A DNA stretch of 64,000 bases, from the NCBI GenBank assembly GCA_963777725.1, contig CAVZRR010000024.1:7626-71625 (forward strand), in the 5' to 3' direction. The DNA comes from RPQJ01 sp963777725. GTDB lineage: Bacteria > Pseudomonadota > Gammaproteobacteria > Steroidobacterales > Steroidobacteraceae. The position numbers and the translations under genes are program-made. The notes under the pieces are model-generated. The model ran no database searches. It was not told the DNA's origin and saw nothing but the letters and a program-made list of their open reading frames with translations. This document shows, one piece after another, positions 60,044 through 64,000 of this stretch; position 1 is the stretch's first letter; each line of letters opens with the position of its first letter.

Positions 60044-61430
60044 CGCGGCCGGCCTTGCGGGCCGGCGTCGCCCGCTCGAGGTTCGCGAACGCATCGGTCG
60101 TGAAGCGCGCCATGCTCTCGACTTCGGGTAGCGCCGAGCCGTTGGCCGTGAAGCCGAAGACCATCTGGTCCGCATAGGACATGAACGTGATGTTCAGGCC
60201 GAGCCCTGCGATCAGCGTGGACACCGGAAAGAACGTCTCGAGGCGCGCGCCGTTCAGGTACAGCGGCCGTTCGGGTCCGCGCACGTTCGAGATCAGCATG
60301 TTCGCGGGCCGCAGGCCGAGCGCCTCCGGGCGCGCGATCGTCAGCGTCTCCGACAGCGCGAAGGCCATCACGGCGTAAGAATAGGCGGCCTCCTTGCCGA
60401 GGCTGCCCAGCCTGGCCTTTTCTGCGCGCGTGCTCGATTTCACGGCCGCGAGGCGGCGCTGGACCGGCGCCGAGACCGGCCCGAGCACGGGCCAGATGGC
60501 CGACACGTTCGTCGTCGCCTGCTTTGCCTGCGGGTCGTGCAGCGAAACCGGGCAGATCGCCACCAGCGGGTGGTCCGGCTGGCGCCCCATCGCGCGCAGG
60601 TAGCGATTGATACCCGCGTCGAGCAAGCACAGCGCGACGTCGTTCAGCGTCGCGTCCCAGGCGCGGGCGACCTTCTTCATCGCCGCCAGCGGCAGTGTCG
60701 TGTGCGCGATCGCCCGTGCGTTGTAGATCGGCTCGTTCATCGGCGTCTGCGGGGCCGTGAAGGCGCGCTTGCGCGCCGGCGAGTATCCCCAGAGGCCCTC
60801 GAGCGCCTCGCCGGCGACGCGGATCGAGCCACGGCCCACCGACAGCGTCCGTCGCGCCAGCCGCTGGGCCTCGCGCTCGAGCGTTTCGCGCAGCCCGTGC
60901 GGCGCCGGTCGGGGCCGTCCCGGGTGATCGAGGCCGACCGTGGCGCGAATGCGCCGATCGCGCGGCGAATCGGCGAGCGAGCGACGCAGGATCGCCATCC
61001 CGGATTCACCGTCGACCAGCGCGTGGTGCACCTTGTGGTAGATCGCGAAACGGCCGTCCGCAAGGCCCTCGATCACGTACACCTTCCAGCCCGGGCGATG
61101 GCGCTCGAGCATCGGGGCGTGCAGGTCGGCGATCAGCTCGTGCAGCTGTTCGTCGGTGCCCGGCGGCGGCAGCGCGATGTGCAGCACGTGGTGACGCGGG
61201 TCGATGCGCTCGACTTCCTGCCACTCGGGCAGGCCCGCCTTCAGGAACACGGGGATCCGGTTGAACGGCGGCTTTGGCTGCGCGCGGCGGTAGGCCGCGA
61301 CGATCTCGCGTGCCGCGTTCGCGCCGCCCCGTGGCGGCTTGAAGATCAGCACCGACCCCACGTGGCGCGGGTTCTCCACGCTCTCGGTGAGGAAGAACAT
61401 CAGGTCGAGCATCGGGATCGGCGTGGACAT
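59994..61430 (-). CDS. Wax ester synthase / diacylglycerol acyltransferase (WS/DGAT)
   Basis: The 478-residue acyltransferase makes wax esters or triacylglycerol from acyl-CoA and a fatty alcohol or diacylglycerol. The catalytic HHxxxDG motif is present as KVHHALVDGESG, and later family motifs PLVAICPVSLHDP, NVRGPERPLYLNG and GLGLNITFMSYADQMVFGF are clear. The C-terminus ends in a basic, proline-rich tail that overlaps the META gene. It lies 31 bases downstream of the diiron gene on the same strand, so the two probably share a transcript with the ferredoxin reductase. Confidence 0.92.
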   Translation of the reverse strand: MSTPIPMLDLMFFLTESVENPRHVGSVLIFKPPRGGANAAREIVAAYRRAQPKPPFNRIPVFLKAGLPEWQEVERIDPRHHVLHIALPPPGTDEQLHELIADLHAPMLERHRPGWKVYVIEGLADGRFAIYHKVHHALVDGESGMAILRRSLADSPRDRRIRATVGLDHPGRPRPAPHGLRETLEREAQRLARRTLSVGRGSIRVAGEALEGLWGYSPARKRAFTAPQTPMNEPIYNARAIAHTTLPLAAMKKVARAWDATLNDVALCLLDAGINRYLRAMGRQPDHPLVAICPVSLHDPQAKQATTNVSAIWPVLGPVSAPVQRRLAAVKSSTRAEKARLGSLGKEAAYSYAVMAFALSETLTIARPEALGLRPANMLISNVRGPERPLYLNGARLETFFPVSTLIAGLGLNITFMSYADQMVFGFTANGSALPEVESMARFTTDAFANLERATPARKAGRATSGRRAPRPGPRPAS

Positions 61431-61461
61431 GGTCTTCTCCCCGTGTCCCCGCCGTCCCGGT

Positions 61462-62631
<1,170 letters not shown>

Positions 62632-62649
62632 GTTCTTACCCCTGCTGTG

Positions 62650-63774
62650 TCAGTGGCCTGCGATGACCACGTTGGTGTCGGCGTATGCGCAGCAGGCCAG
62701 GATGTACCCGGCCTCGCGCTCGTTGTCGGTCAGGCAATTGGGCTCGCTCATGACGACCGTGCCTGCGGTCTTCTGCAGCTTGCAGGCGCCACAGCCGCCC
62801 ATCGTGCAGCTCGAGGGCAGGTCGAGCCCTGCGTCGAGCCCCGCCTGCAGGATCGTCTGGCCAGCCTGGGCCGTGACGCGCCGGCCGCTGCCGGCGAACG
62901 TGATCTCGGCCGAGTGGTCCGGGATGCGCGTGCTTGCAGCCGAGGCGTAAGCGAACCGCTCGGTGTGGATCCGGTCGCTCGATACCCCCGAAGCCGTCAA
63001 TGCCTCGCAGACGCTGCGCATCATCGGCTCCGGCCCGCAGACGTAATAGGCATCGGCCGCCCGTCCCTCGAGCGCCCGCAGCACGAGTGCTCCATCGAGC
63101 GCACCACGCAGCCCGGTCCAGCCGTCGGGCGCAGTGTCGAGCGCGTGCCGCACCGCGAGACGCGGCGCGAAGTCGGCGGCCAGCCGCGCGATGCGCTGCG
63201 CAAAGATGATCTCGTCCTCGCTGCGGTTGCCGCAGAGCAGCACCACCCGACTACCCGGCTCGGCGCGCAGCACGGTTTCGGCCATGCTGATCAGCGGCGT
63301 GATTCCGACGCCGCCCGCGACCAGCACGATCTCCCGCGCGGAGGCGGGGTCGGTCTCGACGGTGAAATTGCCGATCGGCTCGTCGACGACCAGTGCGTCA
63401 CCCGCCCGGACCCGGTCGTGGAGGTGCCGCGACACGAGCCCGTCGGGCATGCGCTTGACGGTGATCGCCGGCCGACCGCCCGCGAGGGGCGAGCTCGAGA
63501 ACGAGTAGCAGCGGCGATGCCGTTCGCCGTTAGCCGCGACGATCACGGTGAGGTGCTGGCCTGCACGGTAGGCGAGGGGCGGCGCGCCGTCGCCAGCCGG
63601 CTCGAGCACGAACGTGCGCGTCGACGGTGTTTCTTGAATGACTTCGGCGACCCGCAGCGAGCGTGGTGCCGTGCGCGGCTTCAACTGGCCCCAGCGCGCG
63701 CTGGCCTGGCGGAGTTCGAAGGTCGGCGGCGGCTCGTTGAACCAGCCACGGACGAAGGCGGCGACGCTCGGCAT
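62650..63774 (-). CDS. Ferredoxin reductase fused to plant-type 2Fe-2S ferredoxin
   Basis: The 374-residue protein has an FNR flavodoxin-reductase module: the FAD site RCYSFSSSP, the NAD(P)H site VLVAGGVGITPLISM and the C-terminal YYVCGPEPMM. A plant-type ferredoxin domain follows, with cysteines at about 323, 328, 331 and 361 (CTMGGCGACK, later ACC). This is the layout of PaaE/HmpF-like reductases that feed diiron oxygenases. Here the diiron gene directly follows it. The start is ATG 63774 and an A/T-rich region with nested dyads lies just upstream. Confidence 0.92.
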   Translation of the reverse strand: MPSVAAFVRGWFNEPPPTFELRQASARWGQLKPRTAPRSLRVAEVIQETPSTRTFVLEPAGDGAPPLAYRAGQHLTVIVAANGERHRRCYSFSSSPLAGGRPAITVKRMPDGLVSRHLHDRVRAGDALVVDEPIGNFTVETDPASAREIVLVAGGVGITPLISMAETVLRAEPGSRVVLLCGNRSEDEIIFAQRIARLAADFAPRLAVRHALDTAPDGWTGLRGALDGALVLRALEGRAADAYYVCGPEPMMRSVCEALTASGVSSDRIHTERFAYASAASTRIPDHSAEITFAGSGRRVTAQAGQTILQAGLDAGLDLPSSCTMGGCGACKLQKTAGTVVMSEPNCLTDNEREAGYILACCAYADTNVVIAGH

Positions 63775-63795
63775 GCCGTTATCCCATCAAAATAA

Positions 63796-63815
63796 AGTGT
63801 GTATAAACACTATAC
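63796..63815. promoter_or_regulatory. Nested inverted repeats upstream of the reductase operon
   Basis: AGTGT-N6-ACACT (63796-63811) and, overlapping it, GTATA-N5-TATAC (63801-63815) lie 21 bases upstream of the ferredoxin-reductase start in the only A/T-rich stretch nearby. A promoter probably lies here, and the dyad is a good candidate operator for the regulator that appears to be encoded just upstream. Confidence 0.55.
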
Positions 63816-63848
63816 AGTAAGTCCGCGCGCTTGCAAGCGTCGTGGCGG

Positions 63849-64000
63849 CTACCCGCCGTTGCCGCCGGCCTCGGCGAGGAACCGGCGCAGGCGCTTGCGG
63901 TGCATCGCGCCGAGCAGGCGCACGATGACCGGGCCGGTCAGCTCGACCATCCGTGAGAGTTCCTCGGGTGGCGAGCCGGCGTAGGCGCGCAACGCCATGC
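63849..64000 (-). CDS. C-terminal fragment of a regulator-like protein (partial)
   Basis: The reverse-strand frame enters from beyond the window edge and ends at a TAG at 63849. Fifty or so residues are visible, rich in Arg and Leu and including PPEELSRMVELTGPVIVRLL and LRRFLAEAGG. The pattern resembles the C-terminal helix of a TetR-type regulator, but too little is seen to be sure. The gene runs in the same direction as the reductase operon, with the operator-like dyad between them. Confidence 0.4.
   Translation of the reverse strand, partial: MALRAYAGSPPEELSRMVELTGPVIVRLLGAMHRKRLRRFLAEAGGNGG

Overview
The window is a strongly G+C-rich, gene-dense stretch of bacterial chromosome. The gene mix fits a free-living aerobic proteobacterium, probably a gammaproteobacterium of the Steroidobacter/Xanthomonadales kind, though that placement is inference. 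It includes polyhydroxybutyrate precursor enzymes, a wax-ester synthase/DGAT homologue, a TRAP transporter, bactofilins, a zinc-sensing diguanylate cyclase and many exported peptidases. I saw no rRNA, tRNA, CRISPR array, complete insertion sequence or prophage.

Layout. 1-9575: a truncated TolB-N/TPR membrane protein, a PBP7-type endopeptidase, a 1200-residue fusion of a PLP aminotransferase to an archaeal-type PEP carboxylase-like domain, a 40-residue membrane peptide, a DksA-type zinc finger and a TIR-TM-TolB-N-TPR receptor. 9735-15310: a ferritin-like protein, a flavoprotein divergent from an HTH regulator, two bactofilins and a DgcZ-like cyclase. 15379-21759: TRAP genes. The binding protein converges on an overlapping reverse-strand chain of peptidase, frameshifted FAD oxidase, DctQ and DctM. 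21858-27846: a GH17-type membrane glucanase, an HELGH metallopeptidase, phaB and phaA. 27934-34914: a separate TIR membrane protein divergent from an overlapping operon of TolB-N/TPR protein, RoxA-like diheme cytochrome, catalase-like lipoprotein and SMP-30-like protein. 34911-36695: a SLOG-domain membrane protein resembling SLATT-type conflict effectors. 36769-39872: mtnP, mtnA and a fuculose-type aldolase, which together match the methylthioadenosine DHAP shunt. 40385-50752: a saccharopine-dehydrogenase-like enzyme, nadA/nadB, MAPEG, a damaged glycosyltransferase, acyl-CoA dehydrogenase, DUF885, cupin and DUF2277 proteins. 50753-51833: a low-coding stretch with a truncated SIR2 fragment coupled to a small helical protein. 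51844-60043: SRPBCC, TPR, beta-lactamase-fold, GST, a tandem amidohydrolase pair (one without metal ligands) and a META-domain lipoprotein. 59994-63774: WS/DGAT, a diiron protein and a ferredoxin-reductase module, followed upstream by the end of a possible TetR regulator.

The main themes are carbon-storage and lipid metabolism, C4-acid/aspartate/NAD metabolism (PEPC-aminotransferase fusion, nadA, nadB), methylthio-ribose salvage, and a set of TIR, SLOG, SIR2 and TolB-N/TPR proteins typical of signalling or conflict systems. The leading candidates for new biology are the aminotransferase-PEPC fusion, the SLOG membrane protein, and the TIR receptor found once fused and once split. At least two genes carry apparent single-base frameshifts, so some local base errors or recent gene decay should be allowed for.
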